Positions 35,508-44,684 of a stretch of DNA of 64,000 bases are shown here, one piece after another. The stretch's first letter is position 1. Every line of letters starts with the position of its first letter. The translations under genes were made by a program, and so were the position numbers. The DNA comes from Microbulbifer hainanensis (lineage in GTDB: Bacteria; Pseudomonadota; Gammaproteobacteria; Pseudomonadales; Cellvibrionaceae): positions 124,001 to 188,000 of the forward strand of contig NZ_JACZCR010000033.1 in assembly GCF_014904735.1 (NCBI RefSeq), given 5' to 3'. Under the pieces are notes generated by a model. It ran no database searches and was not told the origin of the DNA. It saw nothing but the letters and a program-made list of their open reading frames with translations.

Positions 35508-36455
35508 GTGTTGAAAAATAAAATAATCGCTGCCTTTCTATTCTTCGCTGTATTGTTTCTTGTCATAAGGGCCCCGTCCTATGGGGCACCAGATAAAGGG
35601 CAGTTGGTCGCCTACCGTGGTGGTGGCCAGTTACTGGACTACGCCACGTTCGATGAGCGTGGTTGTACGGCCAACCAGATCGTAAAATCGGAAAACTCTG
35701 GAATCGAAAATACCCTTGATGGTATTGGTAACGCACTGAAAAATGGGTTTCAGATTATTCACCTCAATGTTCATCGGACTGCAGATGGCCAGTTCGCGGT
35801 GTTTCATGACTGGACGCTCGATTGCGCCACTAATGGGACGGGAGTTACCTCCGAAAAAACGATGGACTACTTGAAATCACTGGATGCCGGATTCGGATAT
35901 ACATCAGATAAAGGCGATAGTTTTCCATGGCGGGGCAAGGGGTATCGTATTCCTGCACTGCGAGATATCGTGAAAAAATATCCGGAGACCGAATTCTGGT
36001 TGAACTTGAAAACGGCAGATCGGGAATCGGTGATGGCGTTACTGAAATTTGAGCAGGGGTTGCCTGTAGGGGAGCGTGGGCATTTTTTTCACTTCGCCGC
36101 TGATAAGAATCTTCCGCTCTACAATTCCCAAATGAAGAGCGACAGTGCCACCGTTCAAGCGTCCGCCCTAAGTATCGAATCCGATAAACGCTGCATCAAG
36201 GATTACGTGCTGTACGGATGGAGCCGTGTTTTCCCTGAGTCCTGCTCCAATACCAATATTGTCGTCCCGCCGAAGCTTGCGCGCTATCTGTGGGGTTGGC
36301 CGGAACAGTTCGCTAGTCGCGCGCAAAGACATGGTAGCCGAGTCTACCTTTGGGTAAAACATCGTCCCTTTCAGGTGGATTACGATTTGCGTGACAAGGG
36401 GGTGGGGCTAATTATTGGCGATATCGCAGGTGTCAATGATCAGCACAAGCTCTAA
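35508..36455 (+). CDS. GDPD-like secreted protein with substituted catalytic residues
   Basis: A 315-residue protein with a signal sequence (KIIAAFLFFAVLFLVIRAPS) and a glycerophosphodiester phosphodiesterase TIM-barrel pattern. ENTLDGIGNAL and DGQFAVFHDWTLDCATNGTG are clearly family-like. The catalytic His of HRGGG is Tyr here (YRGGG, residue 36), and the metal-binding E-x-D is H-L-N (85-87). His100 is retained. It may have lost hydrolysis or work differently. The gene is visibly AT-richer than its neighbours, suggesting transfer. The start is GTG 35508 or TTG 35511. Direct relatives and partners are unknown. Confidence 0.75.
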   Translation: MLKNKIIAAFLFFAVLFLVIRAPSYGAPDKGQLVAYRGGGQLLDYATFDERGCTANQIVKSENSGIENTLDGIGNALKNGFQIIHLNVHRTADGQFAVFHDWTLDCATNGTGVTSEKTMDYLKSLDAGFGYTSDKGDSFPWRGKGYRIPALRDIVKKYPETEFWLNLKTADRESVMALLKFEQGLPVGERGHFFHFAADKNLPLYNSQMKSDSATVQASALSIESDKRCIKDYVLYGWSRVFPESCSNTNIVVPPKLARYLWGWPEQFASRAQRHGSRVYLWVKHRPFQVDYDLRDKGVGLIIGDIAGVNDQHKL

Positions 36456-36537
36456 ATCAATTCTTGTCGAAGGGGCAATGCGCTAGAATTATGGCAATGG
36501 CGCCGTTTTTCTATGGTAACGCCTCTTCAAACTGCCC

Positions 36538-36558
36538 TGCCACAATTCGTCAGAATTG
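36538..36558. promoter_or_regulatory. Palindrome copy 2, upstream of the sortase-target gene
   Basis: TGCCA followed by CAATT-CGTCAG-AATTG, ending 89 bp before the GTG of the sortase target. It is in the same orientation as copy 1 at 35356-35376. Confidence 0.5.
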
Positions 36559-36647
36559 CCCCATAATCCCGCCGTAATCCTCCCCCAAGTTTGCCGTTTT
36601 TCCCCTGTGTAATGACCTCCATTGACAACAGTTCTGGAGGGACGCTT

Positions 36648-39044
36648 GTGAGCAGGGCAATTTTTTCCGGTCAGCGCATTCCGCGCGAGCTGCTGGTTTT
36701 GCCGACCGAGGAGTATTACCGGCGCCGCTATCGCAGCAGTAACCGCGGTCGCTGGTTGCTGTTCCTGGTGACGGCGCTGGCGGTATTTGTCGCCGCAATG
36801 GGCGCGCGGGCGCAGCAGTTACCCGCAGTGGCCGGGCAGGGCGAAACCGTCACCCTGAATGACGTGAAGGCCGGCGACCTGTTGTTCCGCATTGGGCTGC
36901 GGGGGCAGTATGTGCCGTCGGTTCACCTGGCCAGCCACGCGAAGGTTTCCGTGCGCGGGCTGGTGGCGGAAGTGCGCCTGGAGCAGGAGTTCATCAACCG
37001 CACGCAGCAATGGCAGGAGGCGGTTTACGTGCTGCCGCTGCCCGAACAGGCGGCCGTCAACGGACTTGAAATCCAGGTCGGCAAACGCCGTATTGTCGGC
37101 AAGGTGCGCGAGCGTCAGGAGGCGGCAAAGATATACCGGGCTGCCCGCGCTGCGGGTAAACGCGCCGCGCTGCTGGAACAGCAGCGCCCGAACCTGTTTA
37201 CCAACAAGGTTGCGAATATTGCACCCGGTGAAACCGTTCGGGTGCATATCCGCTATCTGCAGCCGGTCAATTACGACAGCGGCGCATTCAGCCTGCGCCT
37301 GCCCACCACCCTGACCCCGCGCTATATTCCCGGCGACATCATCGGGGCAGGTGTGGCGGGCGAGGGCGAAGCACCACTGGCATTAAACTCCGAGGGCTGG
37401 GCGTTGCCCACGGATCAGGTGCCGGATGCCGATAAAATCACACCCTTCATGCAGCCGGCTGCGGAGCTGGATGGTCTCGGCAGCCACAGGATCTCCATCG
37501 ACGTGGCGCTGGACGGCGGCCTGCCGCTGGCGAATATCAGCAGTCCCTACCACGACATCGATTCCAGCAAAACGCCGTCCGGTGGCTATGCCATCGCGCT
37601 GCGTGGCGGCAGTGCGCTGATGGACCGCGACTTCGTGCTGCGCTGGCGCCCGCGCGCTTCGGCAATGCCACGGGCGGCGCTGTTTACCGAAACAAAGCCC
37701 GCTGTAGCTGCGGATGCTAACGGGGATAGCGTGGGGCAGCAGGACACTTACCTGCAGCTACTGCTGTTGCCGCCGGACGCGGTGGGTAAAGTGCGGCGGT
37801 TGCCGCGGGAAGTGGTCTATGTGATCGACACGTCCGGATCCATGGGCGGCAACTCCATCCGCCAGGCCAAGGAGAGTCTGCTACTGGCCCTGTCGCGCTT
37901 GCAGCCCGGCGACCGTTTCAATGTCATCGAGTTTAACAGTGTCACCCGCGCGTTTTTTCCGCGCCCGGTTGTCGCCGATGCGCAGAGTATCCAGCACGCG
38001 CGAACCCAGGTGGAAAACCTGCAGGCCAGCGGCGGCACCGAGATGGCACCGGCCCTGCGTCTCGCATTCAGCCAGCAGTTACCCGGTGATGAATCGCTGG
38101 TGCGGCAGGTAATCTTTATTACCGATGGTGCCGTGGGTAATGAGCGGGCCCTGTTTGAACTTATCCATCAGTCGCTGGCCGATGCGCGCCTGTTTACCGT
38201 GGGTATTGGCTCTGCACCCAACAGCCATTTTATGCGCAAGGCAGCCCAGTTCGGCCGCGGTACCTTCGTGACCATTGGCGATCTGTCCGAGGTGCAGGAG
38301 CGCATGCAGGCGCTGTTCGCCAAGCTGGAGAACCCGCTGGTGACCGACCTGCAGCTTCGCTGGCCGCAGGGATTGGTTGTCGATGCCTACCCCAAGCGCA
38401 TCCCGGACCTGTACCGCGGTGAGCCCCTGCAGCTGGTGGCGCAGATCGAAGGCGGGCAGTTGCACGGCAAAGTCGAATTACACGGTCGCCTCGCCGGCCA
38501 GCAGTTTCAGCGCGAACTGACGCTGCAGTCGAGCAGTGGCGACTCGGGACAGGGTGTCGGCAGTGTGTGGGCGCGCAGCAAGATCGACGCCCTGCGCGAC
38601 CGCCAGCTGACAACCGGTGAAAATACCGAAGAGGGGCAGTCGCTGCGCGGACAGATCCTGCAGCTGGCACTGGATCACCAGTTGGCGAGTCCTTACACCA
38701 GTTTTGTCGCTGTCGAGGAAAAAGTGGTGCGGCCGCAGGGGCAGGGGCTCTCCAAAAGCCCGGTTCCCAATGCCGTCGCGCGTGGCCAGATCCTGCAGCG
38801 CCAGACCTACCCGCGCACGGCGGCAGGTATCTATGCGCAGTTGCTGTCGGCCGCGGGCCTGCTCGGCCTTGGTCTATTGCTCCGTGGCAGGAGCGCGTTA
38901 CAGCGTGGCAGAGATACATTGCGGCGCGGGGGGGGCCTGCGCGGCCGCCTGTCCCACCGGCTGCGCGAGTGGTTGCGACGATTACTGCCGGATCTGCGCC
39001 GGGCGCGCCACCCGCTGGAAACCGGCCTGGTGAGGGCGCGCTGA
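36648..39044 (+). CDS. Marine proteobacterial sortase target protein (VIT and vWA domains)
   Basis: A 798-residue exported protein. GTG 36648 is chosen because GGAGG lies 7 bp upstream; the frame opens earlier at 36591. An N-terminal helix (about 36-55) is followed by a VIT domain (about 80-200) and a von Willebrand A domain with an intact MIDAS (VIDTSGSMGG, D394, S396, S398; TDGAVG later). Near the C-terminus, YPRTA (721-725) stands where LPxTG-like sorting motifs occur, then a hydrophobic helix (728-746) and a 52-residue arginine-rich tail, longer than the short basic end usual in this family. It is the likely substrate of the adjacent sortase, with a 1-bp overlap. Confidence 0.88.
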   Translation: MSRAIFSGQRIPRELLVLPTEEYYRRRYRSSNRGRWLLFLVTALAVFVAAMGARAQQLPAVAGQGETVTLNDVKAGDLLFRIGLRGQYVPSVHLASHAKVSVRGLVAEVRLEQEFINRTQQWQEAVYVLPLPEQAAVNGLEIQVGKRRIVGKVRERQEAAKIYRAARAAGKRAALLEQQRPNLFTNKVANIAPGETVRVHIRYLQPVNYDSGAFSLRLPTTLTPRYIPGDIIGAGVAGEGEAPLALNSEGWALPTDQVPDADKITPFMQPAAELDGLGSHRISIDVALDGGLPLANISSPYHDIDSSKTPSGGYAIALRGGSALMDRDFVLRWRPRASAMPRAALFTETKPAVAADANGDSVGQQDTYLQLLLLPPDAVGKVRRLPREVVYVIDTSGSMGGNSIRQAKESLLLALSRLQPGDRFNVIEFNSVTRAFFPRPVVADAQSIQHARTQVENLQASGGTEMAPALRLAFSQQLPGDESLVRQVIFITDGAVGNERALFELIHQSLADARLFTVGIGSAPNSHFMRKAAQFGRGTFVTIGDLSEVQERMQALFAKLENPLVTDLQLRWPQGLVVDAYPKRIPDLYRGEPLQLVAQIEGGQLHGKVELHGRLAGQQFQRELTLQSSSGDSGQGVGSVWARSKIDALRDRQLTTGENTEEGQSLRGQILQLALDHQLASPYTSFVAVEEKVVRPQGQGLSKSPVPNAVARGQILQRQTYPRTAAGIYAQLLSAAGLLGLGLLLRGRSALQRGRDTLRRGGGLRGRLSHRLREWLRRLLPDLRRARHPLETGLVRAR

Positions 39045-39622
39045 TGTGGCGCGCCATCATCTCCTCGCTGCTGCTGGCGGCAGGGCTCTGGCAGCTGGGC
39101 GGCGCGACCTGGCTGATGGCCAAAGCGGAGCTGGCCCAGTATCTGATCGGCCGCGCCTGGGATGATCAATTGCAGACCGGTGAGGCGGCGAAACCCTGGC
39201 CCTGGGCGGACACGCGGCCGGTGGCAAAACTGGTTGTAAATGGCAGCGATCCGCTGATGGTACTGGACGGCGGTAGTGGCCAGGCGCTGGCGTTCGGTCC
39301 CGGGCTGCTGGCGAGCTCCGGTCGCCCGGGAGAGTCGCGCACCACAGTGATTGCGGCCCACCGCGATACCCATTTTGATAACCTCGGCGCGCTGAAGCTC
39401 GGTGATCCCGTGGCGTTGCAGGATAGCGACGGACGCTGGTATGACTACCGCGTGGTGGGCACGCGGGTGGTGAACAGCGAGCAGGAGCAGCTGCCGATCT
39501 ATGCTGAGCCCGGGTTGCTGCTGGTTACCTGTTATCCGTTTCACGCCGTCAATCCCGGTGGCCCGTTGCGCTACCTGGTATACGCCGAGTACCTGGGGGA
39601 AGGGCAGGTGGTCCAGCTCTAG
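39044..39622 (+). CDS. Class GN (marine proteobacterial) sortase
   Basis: A 192-residue cysteine transpeptidase. One N-terminal membrane anchor (IISSLLLAAGLWQLGGATWL) precedes a sortase beta-barrel. The catalytic triad is visible: His106 in IAAHRDTHF, Cys163 in LVTCYPFHAVNPGG and Arg176 in GPLRYLVY. It should cleave the sorting motif of the vWA protein encoded immediately upstream. The acceptor in a Gram-negative envelope is not established. The dedicated kinase/regulator pair that accompanies some of these sortases is absent from this window. Confidence 0.92.
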   Translation: MWRAIISSLLLAAGLWQLGGATWLMAKAELAQYLIGRAWDDQLQTGEAAKPWPWADTRPVAKLVVNGSDPLMVLDGGSGQALAFGPGLLASSGRPGESRTTVIAAHRDTHFDNLGALKLGDPVALQDSDGRWYDYRVVGTRVVNSEQEQLPIYAEPGLLLVTCYPFHAVNPGGPLRYLVYAEYLGEGQVVQL

Positions 39623-40328
39623 TACTTGCCCGTATCCGGCTGCGCGGCCGGCAGTAAGGGGCGCCCCTGGCGTGTCCCAATTCCCTCCTCTTCCTCCAAA
39701 ACAGCATCATATCCCGCTGCAGTGGCAGATCGCCGTTGCCGCGGCTCCAATGCATATGCCGGCATTGCAATTGATGCTGGCGAACCGGTGGCCCTTTGTA
39801 CCGTCTGGTCTACGCTCAAGGCATCTCCGTCGGGTCGCCAGTGTGACCATGACTGGGTCTGGGGTTTTGGACTCAACTTTGTAATTAATTTTCGGCTTTT
39901 TACCGCAATATCCTCCGTGCAGGTGGGTGTTTGGAATATATTTGTTTTCGAAATTGGTTTTAATTGTTACTAATCGTGCTATCTGGAAAAATTTTTGTAG
40001 TAATACTACAATCGCTCCCGCTTTGGGGTCTGGGTGGCCGGAGAGCCGCTTTGGTATCCGGACTGCAGGCCCACTGTCACGACCGAATTTACTGAAGCAC
40101 AGCAAGAGCTGGTGCCGGCCAATCCCCACCCGCCACGGCAGAAGTGAGTACCTGCACACTCTGCATTTCCGCCAAGCATGGCGGCGAATTGGCGGACATA
40201 CCGAAAAAAGGGGAGCATTTTTCTGCCTGAGCTGTACTTTGCGCGAAAGCCAAAAGTTACTCATAAAAGCCTTTAATTAAAGACGCTACCGACTCGACGT
40301 CGCACAATTCGCCGAGGAGCATTGTTTG
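39623..40328. other. 706-bp intergenic region upstream of aceE
   Basis: No supported gene. Open frames on both strands here (for example 39626-39973) lack recognisable families and look like chance. The stretch 39870-40015 is distinctly AT-rich and holds a perfect 17-bp palindrome. The last 70 bp before aceE are also AT-rich and probably contain its promoter and leader. Confidence 0.6.
39995..40011. promoter_or_regulatory. Perfect 17-bp palindrome upstream of aceE
   Basis: TTGTAGTA-A-TACTACAA. The TTGT...ACAA ends fit GntR/FadR-type operators, the family of the pyruvate dehydrogenase repressor PdhR. It lies 318 bp before the aceE ATG, so control would be at a distal promoter or over distance. 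Confidence 0.5.
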
Positions 40329-42998
40329 ATGCAAGACGAAACTGATATCCAGGAAACGCAGGAGTGGCTGGACGCGCTGCAGGCGGTCATTCGCTACAGC
40401 GGTAAAGAACGCGCCGCCGCACTGCTGAAACAGCTGACCGATCGCGCAACCGACGTGGGCGTGAAGCTGCCTGCGGCCATTACCACCCCATATCGCAATA
40501 CCATTCCGCCGAATGCGGAAAAGCGCATGCCCGGCGACCTGTTCATGGAGCGTCGTATCCGCTCGCTGATCCGCTGGAATGCGCTGGCCATGGTGGTACG
40601 CGCCAACTCCAACAGCGATAGCCTGGGTGGCCATATCGCGAGCTTCTCCTCCGCGGCGACCCTGTATGACGTCGGCTTCAATTACTTCTTCCGCGGCAAC
40701 GAAGGGGAAGAGCGCGGCGACCTGATCTTCTTCCAGGGCCACAGCGCACCGGGCATCTATGCCCGCTCCTACCTGGAAGGCCGCTTCGACGAGGAAAAGC
40801 TGGACAACTTCCGCCGCGAAGTGAATGGCAATGGCCTGTCTTCCTACCCGCACCCGTGGCTGATGCCGGACTACTGGCAGTTCCCCACCGTATCCATGGG
40901 GCTCGGCCCGATCCAGGCGATCTACCAGGCGCACATCATGCGCTATCTGTCCGCGCGCGGCCTTTCGCCTCGCGGCGATCGCAAGGTCTGGGCTTTCCTC
41001 GGTGATGGCGAGTGTGACGAGCCGGAAACCCTGGGCGCTATTTCCATGGCCGGCCGCGAAAACCTAGAAAACCTGGTATTCGTGGTCAACTGCAACCTGC
41101 AGCGTCTGGACGGCCCGGTGCGCGGTAACGGCAAGATCGTGCAGGAACTCGAGGGCGTCTTCCGCGGTGCCGGCTGGAACGTGCTCAAGGTCCTGTGGGG
41201 CCGCCTGTGGGATCCGCTGCTGGAAAAAGACGACAAGGGCCTGCTGCAGAAAGTCATGGACGAAACCGTCGATGGCGAAATGCAGAATTTCAAGGCCAAC
41301 GGCGGTGCCTATACCCGCGAGCATTTCTTCGGCAAATACCCGGAGCTGCTCGAGATGGTCAAGGACATGTCCGACGACGAGATCATGAAGCTCAATCGCG
41401 GCGGCCACGATCCGTACAAGGTGTACGCAGCCTATGCCGAGGCGATGGCGAGCAAGGGCAAGCCCACTGTGATTCTGGCGCAGACTGTAAAAGGCTACGG
41501 TCTGGGTGCCGCCGGCGAAGCCGCGATGGACACTCACAACGTCAAGAAAATGGACACAGAGGCGCTCAAGCGCTTCCGCGACCGCTTCGCGATCCCGATT
41601 ACCGACAAGGAAATCGAGGAAGTTCCGTATTACCGTCCGGCGCCGGACAGCCCGGAAATGAAGTACATGGCCGAGCGTCGCAAGTCGCTGGGTGGCCCGG
41701 TACCTTCCCGCAGCACCGAAGTGGCGAAGCTGGAAACCCCCAGCCTGGATGCTTTCAGCGCACTGACCAAAGGCTCCGGCGATCGCGAAATCTCCACCAC
41801 CATGGCGTTCGTACGCGCGCTTTCCGCGCTGGTAAAAGACAAGAACATCGGCAAAAACATTGCGCCGATCGTTCCGGACGAAGCCCGTACCTTCGGTATG
41901 GAAGGCCTGTTCCGCCAGCTGGGTATCTACTCCTCCCAGGGGCAGAAATACACTCCGGTCGATCACGGCCAGATCATGTATTACAAGGAAGACAAGAAGG
42001 GCCAGGTACTCGAAGAGGGTATCAATGAGGCCGGCGCCATGTCCGCCTGGATGGCGCTGGCCACGGCGTACTCCAACCACGGCGTGCCCATGGTGCCTTT
42101 CTATATCTACTACTCGATGTTCGGCTTCCAGCGCATCGGCGACCTGGCCTGGGCGGCGGGCGACATGCAGGCACGCGGCTTCCTGATCGGTGCCACTGCC
42201 GGTCGCACCACGCTGAATGGTGAGGGCCTGCAGCACCAGGATGGCCACAGCCACGTACTGTCGGGCACCATCCCCAACTGCAAGAGCTACGATCCGGCTT
42301 ACGGCTACGACCTGGCCGTGATCCTGCGCCAGGGCCTGAAGGAGATGTACGAAGAGCAGAAGAACCTCTTCTACTACGTCACCATCGAGAACGAAAACTA
42401 CCTGCAGCCGGAAATGCCGCAGGGCGTCGAGGAAGGCATCATCCGCGGTGTCTACAAGCTGGAAGGCAATTCCCGCAAGGCCGGCAAAGGCAAGGCGGCG
42501 AAGAAGCACGTACAGCTGGTTGGTGCCGGCACCATTCTGCGCGAAGTACTGGCTGCGGCGGATATCCTCGCCGACCAGTTCGGTGTGACCTCCGATGTGT
42601 GGAACCTGACTTCAGCGACCGAAGCGGCCCGCGAAGCTCAGGACGTCGCGCGCTGGAACATGCTGCACCCGACCGAAACGCCGCGCAAAGCGTGGGTTTC
42701 CGAGCAGTTCGAAGGCAACGAGTCTCCGGTGATTGTATCCACCGATTACATCCGCGCCTATGTCGAGCCGCTGCGCGAATTTATCGACGGCGACATGATC
42801 GCGCTGGGCACCGATGGTTTCGGCCGCAGTGACAGCCGCGAGCAACTGCGTCGTTTCTTCGAGGTGGATCGCAACTACGTGACCATCGCTGCGCTTACTG
42901 GCCTGGCCAAGCAGGGGGTGATCGATGCGAGTGAGGTTGCGGAAGCAATCAAGAAACTGAACATCGATCCGGAAAAAATCAACCCGCGCCTGGCTTAA
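40329..42998 (+). CDS. aceE: Pyruvate dehydrogenase E1 component (homodimeric)
   Basis: An 889-residue thiamine diphosphate enzyme that decarboxylates pyruvate and acetylates the E2 lipoyl group. The ThDP-binding GDGECDEPETLGAISMAGRE and the downstream NCNLQRLDGPVRGN are characteristic of E. coli-type AceE (887 residues). VDHGQIMYYKEDKKGQ and QHQDGHSHVL are further family landmarks. ATG 40329 has GAGGAG 9 bp upstream, and TTG 40326 is a less likely start. aceF follows 27 bp later; no E3 gene is seen after it, so dihydrolipoamide dehydrogenase must be encoded elsewhere. Confidence 0.97.
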   Translation: MQDETDIQETQEWLDALQAVIRYSGKERAAALLKQLTDRATDVGVKLPAAITTPYRNTIPPNAEKRMPGDLFMERRIRSLIRWNALAMVVRANSNSDSLGGHIASFSSAATLYDVGFNYFFRGNEGEERGDLIFFQGHSAPGIYARSYLEGRFDEEKLDNFRREVNGNGLSSYPHPWLMPDYWQFPTVSMGLGPIQAIYQAHIMRYLSARGLSPRGDRKVWAFLGDGECDEPETLGAISMAGRENLENLVFVVNCNLQRLDGPVRGNGKIVQELEGVFRGAGWNVLKVLWGRLWDPLLEKDDKGLLQKVMDETVDGEMQNFKANGGAYTREHFFGKYPELLEMVKDMSDDEIMKLNRGGHDPYKVYAAYAEAMASKGKPTVILAQTVKGYGLGAAGEAAMDTHNVKKMDTEALKRFRDRFAIPITDKEIEEVPYYRPAPDSPEMKYMAERRKSLGGPVPSRSTEVAKLETPSLDAFSALTKGSGDREISTTMAFVRALSALVKDKNIGKNIAPIVPDEARTFGMEGLFRQLGIYSSQGQKYTPVDHGQIMYYKEDKKGQVLEEGINEAGAMSAWMALATAYSNHGVPMVPFYIYYSMFGFQRIGDLAWAAGDMQARGFLIGATAGRTTLNGEGLQHQDGHSHVLSGTIPNCKSYDPAYGYDLAVILRQGLKEMYEEQKNLFYYVTIENENYLQPEMPQGVEEGIIRGVYKLEGNSRKAGKGKAAKKHVQLVGAGTILREVLAAADILADQFGVTSDVWNLTSATEAAREAQDVARWNMLHPTETPRKAWVSEQFEGNESPVIVSTDYIRAYVEPLREFIDGDMIALGTDGFGRSDSREQLRRFFEVDRNYVTIAALTGLAKQGVIDASEVAEAIKKLNIDPEKINPRLA

Positions 42999-43025
42999 GG
43001 CTCGCTGGATAAGGAAGGCAAAAGC

Positions 43026-44678
43026 ATGGCAAAACAAGTCATTAAAGTGCCTGATCTCGGCGGCGCCGATCAGGTAGATGTGATTGAAATTTCTGTCGCA
43101 GTGGGGGACACCGTCGCGGAAGAGGATGCGCTGATTGTCGTGGAGGGCGATAAGGCCTCCATGGATGTACCTGCGCCATTCGCGGGCAAGATCCTCAGCC
43201 TCAGCGTTTCCGAGGGCGACAAGGTTTCCGAGGGCGACGTCATCGGTGAGATCGAAACCGATGTGGCCGGCGACAGTGCTGAAGAGCCCGCGGAAGAGAA
43301 AGCGGAGGCGCCTGCACAAGAGGCGGCTCCGGCGCCGGCAGCGGAGAAGTCCGCGCCTGCGTCAGCGCCCGCTGGCGAGGAGGCCGAGCAGGATATCGTG
43401 GTGCCCGACCTCGGTGGCGCCGATGCCGTCGATGTCATCGAGATCACTGTATCGGCCGGCGACGAAGTGGGCGAGGGCGATTCCCTGATCGTGGTGGAGG
43501 GCGATAAGGCCTCCATGGACGTTCCCTCTCCGGCGGCGGGCACCATCGTGTCCATTGCGGTCAAGGAAGGCGACAAGGTCTCGACTGGCGACGTCATTGG
43601 CGTGATGAAAACCGTTTCCGGTGGCGGTGCGCCCGCGCCGGCAGCGGCGGAATCCAAGCCTGAGCCGGCGCCCACGGCGGCACCGGTACCCGCCGCCGCG
43701 GCAAGCCAGGAACCGCCGGCAGCACCGCAGAAGGATCACCACCTGGAGCGGGACCACACCGTTTCTGCCGAGGTGTATGCCGGCCCGGCCGTGCGCAAAC
43801 TGGCCCGCGAACTGGGCGTGACCCTGAACAAGGTGAAGCCGACAGGCCCGCGCAATCGCGTCACCAAAGACGACCTGCACGCCTACATCAAGGAGCAGGT
43901 GAAGAAAGCGGAAAGCGGTGCCGTGGGCGTTGGCGGTGGTCTCGGTATCGCCAAGATGCCGGAGATCGACTTCAGCCAGTTTGGCCCGGTGAAAACCGAG
44001 CCGATGAGCAAGATTCACAAGCTCACCGCGGCCAATATGGCGCGCAACTGGTTGAACGTGCCCCACGTGACCCAGTTCGACGATGCGGATATCACCGAGC
44101 TGGAGGAATTCCGCAAGTCCATGAAAGCGGACGCGGAAAAGCACGGTGTAAAACTGACGCCGGTGCCCTTCCTGCTGAAAGCGGTAGCCGCCGCACTGCG
44201 CGCCGAGCCGAGCTTCAACGTGTCGCTGCACAATGACGGCGAACATATTGTGCGCAAGGACTATGTGCACGTCGGTATGGCCGTGGATACGCCCAAGGGC
44301 CTGATGGTGCCGGTGATCCGCGATGTGGATAAGAAGGGCCTGTACGAACTGGCGGAAGAAGCCACCGCGATGGCTATTGCTGCCCGCGACGGCAAGCTGA
44401 AGCCGCGGGATATGCAGGGCGCCTGTTTCACCATTTCCAGCCTCGGCGCCATCGGCGGCACCGGCTTTACGCCGATCGTCAATTCGCCGGAAGTGGGTAT
44501 CCTGGGTGTCTCCAAGCTTTCGGTACAGCCTGTATGGAACGGTAAGGAATTCATGCCGCGGCAGATGCTGCCCCTGGCACTGTCTTACGACCACCGCGCG
44601 GTTAACGGCGGTGATGCCGGCCGCTTCATGACCTATCTGGTCGGCGTATTGAGCGACGTCCGTCGCCTGCTGCTCTGA
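43026..44678 (+). CDS. aceF: Pyruvate dehydrogenase E2, dihydrolipoamide acetyltransferase
   Basis: A 550-residue core enzyme. It has two lipoyl domains (about 3-76 and 121-195), each with EGDKASMDV around the lipoylated lysine. Ala/Pro-rich linkers connect them, and a peripheral subunit-binding domain (GPAVRKLARELGVTLNKV, about 255-290) and a catalytic domain follow. The active-site motif reads DHRAVNGG, with Asn instead of the E. coli Asp; Azotobacter-type E2 also uses Asn. E. coli has three lipoyl domains. A strong terminator follows the gene. Confidence 0.96.
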   Translation: MAKQVIKVPDLGGADQVDVIEISVAVGDTVAEEDALIVVEGDKASMDVPAPFAGKILSLSVSEGDKVSEGDVIGEIETDVAGDSAEEPAEEKAEAPAQEAAPAPAAEKSAPASAPAGEEAEQDIVVPDLGGADAVDVIEITVSAGDEVGEGDSLIVVEGDKASMDVPSPAAGTIVSIAVKEGDKVSTGDVIGVMKTVSGGGAPAPAAAESKPEPAPTAAPVPAAAASQEPPAAPQKDHHLERDHTVSAEVYAGPAVRKLARELGVTLNKVKPTGPRNRVTKDDLHAYIKEQVKKAESGAVGVGGGLGIAKMPEIDFSQFGPVKTEPMSKIHKLTAANMARNWLNVPHVTQFDDADITELEEFRKSMKADAEKHGVKLTPVPFLLKAVAAALRAEPSFNVSLHNDGEHIVRKDYVHVGMAVDTPKGLMVPVIRDVDKKGLYELAEEATAMAIAARDGKLKPRDMQGACFTISSLGAIGGTGFTPIVNSPEVGILGVSKLSVQPVWNGKEFMPRQMLPLALSYDHRAVNGGDAGRFMTYLVGVLSDVRRLLL

Positions 44679-44684
44679 CCGACT

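Noticed and set aside
39626..40264. Open frames on both strands in the gap before aceE
   Set aside because: No motif, no convincing ribosome-binding site, and an AT-rich stretch that changes composition inside the frames; treated as regulatory DNA.
41064..42509. 481-codon minus-strand frame opposite aceE
   Set aside because: Antisense shadow of a strongly conserved gene.
44581..44620. Asn in place of Asp in the aceF active-site motif as a defect
   Set aside because: The same Asn is known in the Azotobacter enzyme, so it is a normal variant.
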